The notes under the pieces were generated by a model. The model searched no databases and was not told the origin of the DNA. It worked only from the letters and a program-made list of their open reading frames with translations. This document shows, piece after piece, positions 11,827 to 24,358 of a DNA stretch of 64,000 nucleotides (position 1 is its first letter; every line of letters begins with the position of its first letter). This stretch comes from Monilinia fructicola (taxonomy: Eukaryota; Ascomycota; Leotiomycetes; Helotiales; Sclerotiniaceae): NCBI GenBank assembly GCA_008692225.1, contig VICG01000016.1, positions 682,001 to 746,000 of the forward strand, in the 5' to 3' direction. Made by a program: the position numbers and the translations under genes.

Positions 11827-11857
11827 ATTTGATTGTCAATTATTCTTGTATTGTAAT

Positions 11858-11962
11858 CTGCTCTCTCTCGCTCTCTCTCTCTCTCTTTCTCTCTCACTTA
11901 CACTCTCTCTGTCTCTCTACTCTCTGCTTTCTACTCTCTACTCTCTCATTCCTTTTCCTTTC
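11858..11962 (+). promoter_or_regulatory. Pyrimidine tract upstream of the Sec7 gene
   Basis: About 100 bp consists almost only of C and T (CTCTCTCTCTTTCTC repeats) and lies 270-370 bp upstream of the ATG. CT tracts of this kind commonly precede transcription start sites in filamentous fungi. That it does so here is inference. Confidence 0.45.
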
Positions 11963-12231
11963 TTTTTCTTATGCCACCACCCATCCATCCCCCCCCCCGT
12001 TGGTGCTTTCCTCTTATCCACTCGTTACGATTTGAGCATCTCTCCAAGGATTCTCCTAGCTTTCAGCCTCATACGAAGAAGGGAAGGGATACAAGACTTC
12101 AAAACACCCTACGTCTTTCATTATTGCTAGACTGCAAATGTAATTGTTCACCTCATCTCAGACAAGAATAAGCAATTGTTCCCAAATTATCTCGCCTGGG
12201 TCGGATCAATGTTGTTCGACGTTCATCCAAA

Positions 12232-15200
12232 ATGCCATTACTACGTCGTCGTGCTGCTGCCAGCGATGCTGAAATGCGACGGCATAGCTTCTTTCCTACC
12301 GACTCCAATACGCTAAATCCAATCCTCGATTCGGATCTTCCTGATGGCAGAGCGAGTGAACAAATGCCACGACGACCCTCCCCTGGAGAGTTTCACTCAA
12401 CCGCAGAACCAGAAACAACGCTTGCCCCGTTACCCATGTTGAATAGACCTTCCACGGATTATCCTAAAGCCCTCGAACGTTCAGGCACACCACCCATCCA
12501 GGAGGAAACCTCGAAACATCGTCGCTTCTATATGTTAAGGTTTCGACATGCTTCCGATTCACAATTGTCTACTAGATCGCGACTACAGGCTCAGAATGCG
12601 TCAATAGCTGCAGATGCTCCCCCGATGCCTCAGCGCAAGTATTCTCCATTGAAAAGTTCTTGGCATGATGCTGACCATATTCCAAACAGCCCCAGAGATC
12701 ATCACCACGGCTCCGACGATGGATTTCAATGGCGGACGTCCAATAAAAAAGAAGTCGAGAGGGAGACTGCTGGGCCGTACCAAGACCTTCGTGGACAACA
12801 ATCGAGCGGGGCAACAAGAGCAAGCACCACGACAAGAAGAACCATTGCACCAAGATACCCTCCACATCGAACAGCTCTCGAAAAAGGAAAGGAGGAAGAC
12901 AATGTCGGAATCAGGACCGTCCAGCAGTAAACATCGTGTCACGTTTGATGAACCAGATCGGCCCGTAACACATGGTAACGGCTCTCCTCCCGCATATGGA
13001 GATGAAGCAACCTCGGCATTGGCTTTACCAGTGAACAGACTTTCCGAATCCTCACGATCCGATGCAAGCTCTGGTGATCATGGAGTCTATGCGACGACCA
13101 CGACAACCACACACACCGTGCAAACAACCACAACCTTCTTCCGCCTTCCTCGTCGCAAGAAGCCCGCCCCATTATTTGATCTTAAGCATCTCCCACAGAA
13201 GAACGCACAGCCCGATGCCTCACATTCGCTTTCGGTCACAAGATTATCCACGGCTCCTTCATCGGACTCGGCTCGAGCTGCTCTAACCTCACAGTCTTCG
13301 GAAGATATGACACCACTGGGTTTCCAATCCCCATTACCTTCCCCAACACATGCCCCTTCCTCTCCCAGTGCCTTGATGAAGACATCTTCGAGTCTCGGCC
13401 GGCCCGGCACTCCCTTGTTACGAAAAGGTTCCACTGCGTCATCTTCCAGATCTTCACCATCTCGTTCCAGATTAACCTTGCGCGGTCGTTCATCCACTCT
13501 GAGTTCTCTGAGAAACACGCCAGCTGAAGACTCTTTACCTACCCCGCCATTGCCTTCAACCAGGACGTCTACATCCACGGGCCGGAAGAGTTTTGGTGAT
13601 TTGTTCAACATCACAGCACGATTGCGCCAGAACTCCGAACCTCAAACGAATTCGGGACCTACTACCCCTGGATCCAATACCTCAAAAACTAACTCTATGC
13701 AATTGACCCGAGAAGAGCCTATCATTTTACCCGAACGATTTGACGATGACACGCCGACTAATTATTTGAACAGGCTGGAGGAAGCTGTTAGCAGAGGTGT
13801 TGTGGCTAGTGTTTTGTCAAAGGCGGCAGACAGTTTCTCTCAGGCTGTGCTTCGCAGCTATATGAGAGGATTTGGTTTCTTTGGAGATCCAATGGACATG
13901 GCCATTCGAAAGTTGCTCATGGAAGTTGAGCTCCCGAAAGAGACTCAACAGATCGATAGATGCTTGCAAGGTTTTGCTAACAGGTATCACGAATGCAACC
14001 CGGGCATCTATGCGTCTCCCGATCAAGCCTACTTCATCGCCTTTTCTCTTCTCATTCTCCATACAGATGTGTTCAACAAAAATAACAAGCATAAAATGAC
14101 AAAGGCAGATTACATCAAGAACACCCATGGTGAAGGAATTTTTGACGAAATCCTGGAGTGCTTTTACGACAACATTTCATATACACCATTTATTCACGTG
14201 GAGGATGACCTTGATATCAACGGCGAACGAATCATCCCTCATAAGATGAAAAAGAAGTCAAAGATCCTTCGTGGAGGGGGAGATCCTAACAGACGTCCAT
14301 CGAAGGAACCCGTTGACCCTTATACCCTAATCATTGATAGCAAACTGGATACTCTGCGTCCAAACCTCAAGGATGTTATGCATCTTGAGGAACATTACAG
14401 TTACCTCGGCACTGCGCCGTGTTTGAATCTACAAAATCTACAAAAGACTTTCTTCAAGACCGGTGTGTTACAAATTGTTTCGGCTAGATCGCGACCAGAT
14501 GCCTTTATGTCGGAGAAAACTGTCACGAATCCAGAGGAGGCACAGGCGGGTATCGTAGATATCAAGATCACCAAGGTTGGTTTGCTATGGCGAAAAGATG
14601 CGAAGAAGAAGAAGACTCGTTCCCCGTGGCAGGAGTGGGGAGCTATTCTGACCGGAGCTCAACTTTATTTCTTTCGGAATACCACCTGGATTAAAAGCTT
14701 GATGCATCAACATGAGACACATATCAAACAAGGCCACGACGGTAGCCCTGTTATCTTTAAGCCCCCGCTGGAACATTTCAAACCTGATGCTCTAATGTCC
14801 ACCGATGATGCAGTCGCTCTGGTAGACTCCACATACAAGAAACACAAGCATGCTTTTATTTTTGTTCGCCACGGAGGCTTTGAGGAAACATTCTTGGCCG
14901 ATAATGAAGATGAGATGAATGATTGGCTTGCTAAGCTTAACTATGCGGCAGCATTCAGAACCGCTGGAGTTCGTATGCGTGGAGTAGTTGGAGGCAATTA
15001 CGAAGGCCAGCGAAATCGAGGTATTCGTCGACTAGACTGTCCCAACGAATCCACGAAATCGATTCAAACGCCTTCTGGTGAAGTTACCATAGTCAGTGGA
15101 AAGATTGACAACAAGATGCAGGACGATATTCTGGCTGCGCGTCGCCAAATCATGCTACAAAAAATAGCCGAATCCGAGGATAAGCTTAGCATTGCAGTGA

Positions 15201-16605
15201 AACAGCTAGATTCTCAACTGCGAAATGCTCGCCACTTACAGATTCTAGCTCCCGTTCAACCAAAGACGAGAGAGCAAGTTTTATCGGCTGCAGCTCGTAT
15301 GTCGGCTCAATTAAAGTGGGGCAGAATGGAAATTTGGCGCTTGAAGTGTCACAGGGACATTTTGATCTTGGACTTGGATGAAGAGAAACATACCGAAGGG
15401 GGATTTGAGCAAAAGACGGAGTCAAATGGTGATACGCCAATGTCCGCACGATCGACTCTGAATCGTTTACAATCCAAGGCAAGTAGTTTAAAACCACATG
15501 ATACCCCAAAATCGCCCACGTCAGACTCCATAACTCGACCTTCTACCGCTGGTCAAGCGCTTTCGTCATCCGAAAAGGGCCATAATTCGGAAGATATCTT
15601 TCAAACAACACCAAGCTCAAAGCACAAAGCTCAAGCATCGTGGGAACTCCCGCCTATGACTTTTTGATGAACAGTCTCCACGCAAGCCTTCAGTCTCTAG
15701 CGTAGTACCTCCAAGCCCCAGTCTTACCAATGAACCATCTCACTCTAGCTTGAGACAAGCTCCGGCCTTGATTTCCCGGCCTTCGGATGATCCAAACCTC
15801 GATGCTGCAGAGCAATCTGTACTTGAACAAACCGGATTAGTTGACGGAGATTTAGCAGGTGACGATAGTAAAGAGCAGTCGACAGACAAAGATAAGTTTT
15901 GATAGAAGCAAGATTCGTCGCAGTATACACAGGACCCTCCGTGAGGCCCATGTTCCATCACATCACCGCGGTCGCAAGGGTAAGGACTCGAACTCCAGTG
16001 CCGGTTTGTCCGATGAAGTTGCTGCTGACGACATACTTGCTCGTGGTTCTGGAAGCTTCGTCGTACACGGCAAAAAGGCTTCAGTCATTACATTCGGGAC
16101 GGAGCTTCAAAGTATGTCGCCTGAAGAACGTCTACGTCTTCGCAAGCAGCCACACAAGGGAGACGCCGAAGAGGCATCTCCTGCCAGTATCGATGACGAC
16201 TTTCACTCAATGCTTGCCGAGCCAGTTGAGTTTCGCCAGCGCCATAATTCAGCTGCCAGCACTAGTACGGCGACTGCTAGGAGTTTCCGGGAGTTACACA
16301 GGAAATATTCCGTGCATAACACAGAAAGACCTTCAAACCTTACTGCCACTATTGATGATGACAGCGAAGCCGCCGTAAGCATATCTGAAGGTCGACGAAG
16401 TCCACTACCCCCTGTCGATGACGAGAATGAAGATGAAGATTCCAGCAGTAATGGCAAAACAAATTTCTACACACCAGAACACTCACCCCGTGGAATTGAG
16501 TTTGATGCGCAATCGTTAGTTGAGCCGAAGCAAGACCAAGAAGTTGAACATGTCGATTCAAATGAGAGACTGTCAAGTCCTACTTTCCAAACCGTGGGCG
16601 CTTGA
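12232..16605 (+). CDS. Sec7-PH domain Arf guanine nucleotide exchange factor, with three apparent +1 frameshifts
   Basis: Exon 1 is 12232-12638 and exon 2 is 12690-16605, after a 51-nt intron with GTATTC donor, GCTGAC branch site and AACAG acceptor. Once three single-base insertions are discounted the product is about 1,439 residues. A Ser/Thr/Pro-rich N-terminus precedes the Sec7 domain (about residues 496-640), which carries the catalytic glutamic-finger context VELPKETQQIDR. A PH domain follows at about 765-892 (GLLWRKDAKKKK). The protein resembles Syt1/EFA6-type Arf GEFs, which activate Arf at membranes by GDP/GTP exchange. The frame breaks fall at CCCC (12690-12693), TTTTT (15660-15664) and TTTT (about 15896-15900). 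The latter two create TTT-TGA stops, yet conserved-looking coding sequence resumes each time. Confidence 0.9.
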
Positions 16606-18410
16606 ACAGTTTGCGAATACCGATACCACCTATCCACACATACATACATACACACTACATTTTTTCATATTATTGTTCTCGTCTTTTGTCATATTTTTCA
16701 GCGAAGCCAATAACATAGCGCGCATGCAATTCACTTAACGACAATCCTTTATATATCCATTTCTTTGCCTGCGAGGGGTTCTTTTTACAATACTTGGGAT
16801 GATTGATATTTCTTCGGGAAGCGAAAAAGGATGGGATTATTTTTCGCAAGAAATAAAAGTACTTGTTATTCATTTTTTCGGTAGCACCATTTTAGTTTTT
16901 TTTGTCTCTTCTTCTCTTTTGCTCTTGCTCTAGTGGTTATTTGAGACACACTTTTTCGAGCATTTACAGGCAGTATGTATACTAGCGGTTGGAATGGACA
17001 GGAAGGGATGGCAGGAAGGATCGGAAGGGAAGGGAAGATGGCTTGGGATAGGATTGGAAGCAAACATATCCATGTGAAAGCGGTTGTTATGGTATGGCAC
17101 GGTACCTTTTTATGGGCCTGGGATGCTTCATTTATCGGCTGGCGTTTTGGGTACAGTTATTACTCTTTGGGAGATGGCAGTTGAATGCAGGCGACAGGAA
17201 CAGTATATGAGAGGAAAGGAAAAAAAATATTGTTCCGCTTTTGAACCCTGACCTGAGTTGATTGAAAGTTTCAGGGTTTGGAGAGGAAGAGTGTTTGACG
17301 AAAGCAAAAAATGGATGAACGGGTGAAGGGAGATAGGTGGATGAATATGGGATGACATGAACTTAATATCGCAGGGGGGAGAAGATGAAGAAGATAGAGA
17401 TACCAATGAGATGCATACATACATTCTCTGTAATTTCTTCGAGGTCCGTGATACACGTAAACGGTCCAACATGAATGATACCATGTGAATTTTTCGTAAG
17501 CCACTCAATACATGTACTGCAAGTTTTTTTCACGATTCAACAAAAACATGAATCATTCAACAGACATCCCACTTCAAACCTCAGCCCACGAAATCAAACA
17601 CCCCTGCAACCCGGGTCTCGAACAAGAGCCATAGATAGCTCCGTACTCCAAGCACAACTTGTTCACCCGGTAATTAGATCTCCAACACGACCCAATCATG
17701 CACGTAACGAGTAACGAGTTACGAGTCCTTGTAACGACGTGAATGTTAAATCATAAATCATAAATTGGCCCCACCTTATTCGCTACTTCTGCTACCATGC
17801 TACTGTACTACGCTACGCTAATTACGCTACCGCCATCGACCCATCCATTCATTCATACATACTCCGTACATGCCTGCTTACCTCCCTGGTAGAGAGGTAG
17901 TAATGAATATGAATATGAATATGAATATGAATGTAAGCATATAAATTAATTAATGCATGCATGCATGCATGTATACTCGAGTATATGTATCCATGGATAT
18001 ATATATATATGTACGTAATAGGGAGGCAGAAGCGAGGAGAAGCGAGGGAGCGTAGGCTATCTAGCCTAGCGTAAGTTGAAGGGGGCAGGTAGGTAGGTAC
18101 TTGCTCGGTCGTTGGGGGTTGTTTGTGTGGAGTGGTGTGTGATGGTTTGATGGTTGATTTTGAATCTGGGGGTGAGGGAGGGGAAGGGAGAGAGGGTAAA
18201 AAGATACTTTTTGAGATTCTGTGGGGTATGGGGGTGAGATTCCGTCTACTTACTGATTCACGTATTTGAAAATCGGGTGAATGGATAGGATTACTTGATT
18301 TATATACCATATGGTATGTGTAAACACGTGAGTGTTTGTAAGTATTCCCTATTGTAAGATTATTTTGTGCACGCGCCCTCTACCAAGATTTCCTTCTTCA
18401 GCCTCCACGT
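16606..18410. other. Intergenic region between Sec7 and SRP72 (convergent)
   Basis: No gene is supported. It holds tandem ACGAGT words with dyad symmetry (about 17705-17725), a GAATAT hexamer array (about 17903-17930), an ATGC array (about 17953-17972) and AT dinucleotides (about 17998-18010). The minus ORF at 17849-18310 is built from these repeats. Confidence 0.55.
17900..18012. repeat. Cluster of microsatellites (GAATAT, ATGC, AT)
   Basis: Three adjacent simple repeats occur within about 110 bp: roughly five GAATAT units, four to five GCAT units and an AT run. The region is intergenic. Confidence 0.8.
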
Positions 18411-20425
18411 TTATTTCTTCCCCTTCTTCTTCTTACCTTTCGCTCCCCCACCCCCAGTAACAACTTTTCCACTACCCGGTGCCTCAACTCCCTCAAGTGC
18501 ATCATCCCTTACAACGCCACCCTGTGTAGTATCCAAAGCCTTCTTCTTCCCTTTCTTCCCCTTTGGTCTATAAGAACTTCTATCCTTGAGTGGTAACCAT
18601 CTCTCTGGATCCATTTTCTTTCCCTGCTCAAAATCCTTGGGTAATTTAGATTTGCGTGTTCCTATCGTCTTTTGTTTTTTAGCTGGTGCATCATTTTCTT
18701 TCTCATCCAGAGACCGTTTCTTCGATGAGCCGTGTGGTTCCGCGGAATTTGTCGAGAGATTGTTCGATGGTACTGATGGAATACCAGCGTTTTCTAAATC
18801 CTCGGCATCGATATCAGAAATGAGTTGGGGAATTGGAGTTAGGCTATCTAGATCAGAGGAGATTTTAGAGAAATCAGATGAGGCGTATGAAGCGACGTAT
18901 CCGGCGATTGCGACGCGATCGCTAGGGTCTTGAGAGCGAAGTGAAGAGAATATTTCGCCAGCGGCTCTGGAATCTTCGGCATCGGAAGATTCGAGCAGGG
19001 AAATACCTGCTGCGTGAAAAAGAGATGGGGAGGGTTTCGATTTTGATTGCCAATAAGAAGCTGATTTTCCAAGCTCCGCTTTTATAGGACTTATGCGGCC
19101 GGTCGAACGATAAAGAGACACGAGGAGCGCTACTAATCCAGGGGCAAATCGAACGTCTTGGTCTAACGAATTGGTTGACTCCTCAAGGCGTTTAAAAAAT
19201 GCTTCAAGTAAGGAAATTGCTGGGCCAGGACTGTTCATTGAAACGTGGAGTTGGACGATGGTAAGGATTAATCCAACATCATTTGGTCGTTTCTCCAAAA
19301 GTCGTAGAATCTGCTTCAGGGCAACTCTTCCGGATTTATCTTCAGCGTGAGCTGCAGCGTTGAGAACGGAAAGGCTATTGGTTGATGATGAGATAGTTGG
19401 TGATGGAGATTTTGAGATTGCGGATAATGTGGACTTTGCTACGCCTTCATATTTCAAAGCTTGAAGTTCAATAGTGTAATGATTTCGTTGCAGGATGTTG
19501 GCTTGATGCTCGAACTGCCTCTCTCCATGTGATAATTTGGGCACTGAGTCAAAGATTCGTTTCGAAAGGTATGGATTTTGAATTTCTGTCGCTGTAGCCA
19601 AGGCATTATTCTGTGCTATTATTTTGGTTTGAGGTTCAGGTAGACTGTATTGGTCAGCTTCAAGCTTCATGAAAATGTTTGGCACCCATACTCATCAATC
19701 TTAATCATCTTCCTTAATACCTCTGCCTCCTCAGCCTTGCCCAACTTTGTCAAAACAAACGCTTGTTGTACCATAATAGGTAAGACTTCTGCTCTCTTTT
19801 CATCATCACTCAATTCTTCAAGCGATTCGCACAAGTCTCTCGCCCTTTTCAACAGGAAGTTACCCTTGTTATAGTCTCCCTTTGCAATACAGCCGCAAGC
19901 AACATTATACGCCGTCTCGAATGCCTCAAAGTCTTCATTCCTGCTCTCCACTTCACCCTTCCCACCCTGCCATGCCAATTGCGCATCCACGGCCAGTCCA
20001 TTAATTCTCAAATCCATATCCTCACCCTCAATTTGAGCACCCTCATCTACAAGTTGCTTGTAGATCTCTTCCGCATCCCTGAATCTCTCGGCACGATAGG
20101 CAACCTGTGCGGCAACATGCTTTAAGCCCCTACTATTTCCCTCTCTACATACTTTAGCCGCATCTTCCAATTTTCCTGTCTTATAAAGAGCATAAGCGCG
20201 TTCGAGTATGCATTGAGAGGTCAATTTATCTCCACCGTCGTCGAGTGCTCTGAGTGCGTCATCGAACCGATCAAGTTTGAGGAGGGCAACGGCACGGGCA
20301 TGTAGAGCGTTGGAGTCTAGTTTGGAAGTTTTTAATACGGCATTTGTAGCTTTAAGGATTTCGTCATGGTCTGTAAGAGAGGTACTGCGAAGGAGGGAGG
20401 TAAGAGTTGCGGTAGGGTTTGCCAT
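18411..20425 (-). CDS. SRP72: Signal recognition particle subunit SRP72, 655 aa
   Basis: Exon 1 is 20425-19692 and exon 2 is 19644-18411, separated by a 47-nt intron (GTATGG donor, GCTGAC branch site, ATACAG acceptor). The 655-residue product has TPR-like helical repeats through about residues 1-400. The C-terminal region contains DPERWLPLKDRSSY followed by lysine-rich stretches, matching the SRP72 RNA-binding domain that contacts 7S RNA. SRP72 pairs with SRP68 in the signal recognition particle and helps target nascent secretory proteins to the ER. Length matches the family. It lies 510 bp downstream of AKR1 on the same strand, and the SRP receptor beta gene lies 4 kb further on. No frame problem is seen. 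Confidence 0.95.
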
Positions 20426-20935
20426 TGTCTAAGGTCAATTATTGAATTTGGGGTATCAGGTTGCTGTTTGCTGTAGCCATGAAATATTCAATTGGCGGGC
20501 GGTTATGTAAAGAATGCGCGGATGGAAAGTCAGAGGTTGAAGATTGGTGAATGCGAAATGGAGATGGTGTCAAAAGCTTGGGGTAGTGGGGGGAAATGAT
20601 GAATTCATAAAAAATAGCCGACTATGATCTGCTATGGCGTGGCAGAATCTCACCGCCAACCATAAATAATTCAACAGCCCGAACAACTAAATAGCCCTCT
20701 TAATTTATAATGTAAAAGATTCAAATCTTTATTTCGTAATCCTTTCTTTTGGACGAAATTTCAAGAACACATCCTAATCCATGCTTCCAGACTGGCGATA
20801 ATTATCCACAGCATAACACAAGACTTTCAATGCCCAAAAATAGATAAACTGCGTTACAAGTTATAGAAATATATTCATGAATCATGGGCTAACCTCTGCT
20901 TAGGCATTGCCCTTTTGGGTTCTAACTCTTAAAGT
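20426..20935. other. Intergenic region: SRP72 promoter and AKR1 3' flank
   Basis: About 510 bp without a gene. It contains only mildly AT-rich sequence, and no repeats or motifs stand out. Confidence 0.6.
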
Positions 20936-23411
20936 TCAAACGGCCTCATCCGCCGCTACACTCTCATAAGACCCTGCTCCATCTCCACCTGGCCTCATCT
21001 CCATCCTAGACGGTGTCTCATACATTTTGGTATAATTGACAACCTGTCCACCCAACATCGCAGCTCCATTTTCTCTTTTTCCAAATATCGGCGCCGGATC
21101 ACACCAGAAGTCCTTACAATTGCGCACGCAGCCGCGAGAAAAGGGGTTTTGAGGTGCGCGACGCCGATTCTTACTTCCTTCATAGCCGTGGAATGCAGTT
21201 TCTACAAAAGTGTCAACACCAAGGATCTTCTTCCATTGTGCAAAACATCCTGCTTTGTGAGCGTGATGGTGACCGTGTGGTGCGTGGGTTGGTGGTAGAG
21301 CAGGATCAGGGCCGAGTCCAGTGTTTCCGACTTGGCCACCTGCTCGTGAAGTAGCTCCAGTGGTGAGAGCGTTAGTGATGCTTTGTGAAGTCTTGCCTCC
21401 TGAATGTGTACCGCGCATGTTTTCCCAGGTCGTTAATGCTCTTGAGATTTGTATTAATTGAACGGAAAGTAACATAGTGACCCATGTCAATTGCAAGATT
21501 GCCCATAGAACCAGAACTAAAGTGTAAGGGTCTGAATTGACAATCCCACATATTTCAGGTGAAAGAATGTTACACTCCTGGTCCCCTTTACCAATGAAGC
21601 CTTCAAAGTCTTGATTTCGATTAGCATTGATTTTGAAATTGTTGGATATACACTTACACCCGATAGTGACTTTGACTAAGAAGATGATTCCAAGTTCCAA
21701 GCACACTAGATAAAGAAAGAAATGCCTATGGTTATTGACACCAACGCAGTTATTGATCCAGGGGCAATGACTAATTCATCAGATTAGCAAAGGGGTTGAA
21801 GAAGGGATCATAAAATGAACTTACTGGTCATGCTTCGCTACGCAACGGTTGCATCTCCTACAATGTTTACTCCTCAGGGGCTGGCGAACCATGCAATGAA
21901 CGCAAAAATTTTGCTCATCAAACTTCCACTGACTCAATAACTCATCAATTACAGCTTTTTGCTGGGTTAGGCCACCCAGTTTTGGCACATGACCTGGCTC
22001 GTATACCATTGAACAGAAATAGAAATATCCAGTAAGACTGTAAAACGTAAAGAACATCAGGTTAGAGAGAGGATATGTCCCGTAGGTTGCTAACACTGTC
22101 AGTCAAGATTTTCATAATACAATAGGTTCTTATTCACAAACCTGGAAACAAAGTTGTCACCCATCGTAGGCCAACCCAAAACAATGTAGCGGCAAAGATT
22201 CCTGCAAGCCAAGGCTGGATTATCACAGTGTTAGTACTGCCTTTGAAGCTACAACAGATAAACATGATAGACATACCGTTTTATGTAAATGCCTCATATC
22301 TGAAGGTGCATATTCTAATACCTGCTGAGCCAACCATTGTAGACTATAACCAAAGAATAGAGCCATAGGCACGCCGATAAATATTACCATGTGACTACTT
22401 ATCATAATCATAGTCCATAGAATTAAGAATGGCCATAGAAAGAAGAATTTGTTCATGAATGCACGCTTATCTTTCAACAGCCATGAAGACATGGGGAAGT
22501 TGATAACGACTGGCTTTGCATCTTCGTCGTAGCCGCATTCTGTCAGAGCCTTGTGCCAGATTCTCTCTGTCTTCATCTCTTGAGCTGTGATGGCCGGGGT
22601 TTTTCCAGTAGAGGTCTCAGCAAATCTGTCTGCTCCATACTCAATCAACTTTTGTATGCACCCCTGAGAGCCTTTGACCAACGCCCAATGCAGCGCGGTA
22701 AATCCAGTTTCATCCGTAGCATGAACGTCAGCTCCCCATCTCAAGAATAAATCTACACAACTTGGAAACCCCTTATACGCAGCCCACATCAAACATGTGT
22801 GCCCATGTGTATCGAGTATATCGACATTGATGTTTTGATGTAAAAGAAGAACGAGGAGAAAGATGTTCCCTTCAAATGTCGCAAGATGAAGAATATTATA
22901 TCCTTGAACATCAGTAATTAGAGGATCCGCGCCATTTTCTAGCAATAGGTGAACGACATAATAATGACATCTCTGAGCGGCCCACATGGCCGCTGTAGCT
23001 ACAGACTCTCCTCCTTTCTTGTTCACATCCACACCGGCTTTCAAGAGAAATTGGCACATGGCATACTGATTGTTGATAGCCGCCCACTGTTTCAATTCAT
23101 TAGTCAGAGGAACCTTGGATTCTGGGAATCAACTCGCGCACATGTAAAGGTGTTATGCCCTCGCCGTCACAATACGAAGCATCGAAAGTACCATTTTCGA
23201 ATAGCTTTTCAATCGCTTGAATATCTCCTATGCGAGCCAGTTGCATTATATCTGCTGCAGGTTGTTCTGGGGGTGTCATATCCCCAAGCTCTACATGATT
23301 ATCATCACTGAGGGTTGGCGCCACGGCATTTGACTTCCCACTTGGCATTATTGGGGCATTCTTCTTCGATGCTTCCGTCCCAGATGGAGATTTAGAATCT
23401 CCAAAAGCCAT
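20936..23411 (-). CDS. AKR1: Ankyrin-repeat DHHC palmitoyltransferase AKR1, 736 aa
   Basis: Six exons (23411-23142, 23086-22277, 22214-22142, 22095-21825, 21770-21658, 21609-20936) use introns of 48-62 nt and keep one frame of 737 codons. Ankyrin repeats occupy about residues 90-290, followed by several membrane segments. The cysteine-rich domain carries [17 protein letters not shown], and the DHHC tetrad (about residues 474-477) is assembled exactly across the 54-nt intron 21771-21824. A 48-nt intron at 21610-21657 is in frame without a stop, but removing it restores the YFE context expected for the family. AKR1 enzymes S-acylate proteins at Golgi or endosomal membranes. The gene is divergent from SRPRB and shares a 947-bp intergenic region with it. 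Confidence 0.95.
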
Positions 23412-24358
23412 ATCGGGCCAGGTCGTCCGTTCTAAGAGTATTTGAGGGTGCCGAGGAGCTGAAATGGATATTATGGTAAGTCGGTAGGGTAGCGTAGGGT
23501 ATCTCAATCATTAATCGTAAACGTTATGATAACATAAACATAGCAATAAAGTAAGGCAAAGAAGACAATGATAAAAGAGAGAACACCGAGTAATGAGCTC
23601 TTCAATTGGATTGAAGAGGCTTATGGATATGAATTGTGTTTAGTGGTTTCAACTGAAAATTGAAATCTTGTTCTTGCTTACTCTACATTGATGGATGGAT
23701 TCACTTGTTGCAACCTTTAACCTGCCAACCACGAGCACCAGTAATAAATCCAGGTAAGCAATCTAATAAGCATTGGTGCATCCACCCACCACCACCTTAC
23801 GAGGCTGAGTACGAGGCTGAGTGCTTTATTATTTTATTAATAACTGCCCAGGTGGCTTGTGAGCTTTCTTACCCATTCTGCCTTGATGTAGGATTGAAGC
23901 GGTGAGAGAGAAACAGGGAACATGGTTGCCATTTTGATGCCACCCATGGACAGCTCAGAGCAGGTGGACGGACAACCCTTTTTGAAGTCCTGCGCTTACT
24001 AATGGCTTACTAACCTGCCCGTCTACGCTAGCTTACTAGACTCTAGCGCCTAGTAGAGCTCTGGACTAGGTACGGTCATCTATCCATCCATCAGATGCAT
24101 CACAAAATATATTTACAATTCCATAGCCTTGTCAAGTTTATGTGTACCTTCACTTGGTATCCATGGATGAAAAGAACAACACCACAATACCTACCGTGAA
24201 TATCTACCCCATTAAGGGATAATAATTGGGGATATCAAACCGTTGTCTACATTCAAAACTCTACGCGTCCACGGGTACCTTTTAAGTTTATGGTACTTAT
24301 TAGAGTCTTTGAGCTTCAGATTTCTCCAAAATAAGGCTCTATTCTGTTCCTTTTGATC
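23412..24358. other. Divergent promoter region AKR1 / SRPRB
   Basis: This 947-bp region lies between two divergently transcribed genes, so both promoters must be here. It contains a GAGGCTGAGTAC direct repeat near 23800-23822. No ORF with domain support is present. Confidence 0.6.

Larger units (their letters stand above)
11341..12231. other. Upstream region and 5' leader of the Sec7 gene
   Basis: The sequence contains CTTCCT hexamers (about 11459-11480), a GAATT/GGATTT pentamer array (about 11730-11825) and a long CT-rich tract (about 11860-11960) followed by a CCCCCCCC run. The CT tract is typical of transcription initiation regions in filamentous ascomycetes. ORFs read through these repeats are low-complexity artefacts. 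Confidence 0.55.

Noticed and set aside
17849..18310. 153-codon minus-strand ORF
   Set aside because: It is built from GAATAT, ATGC, AT and pyrimidine repeats, has no domain, and shows low-complexity His-Ile and Tyr-Ile runs.
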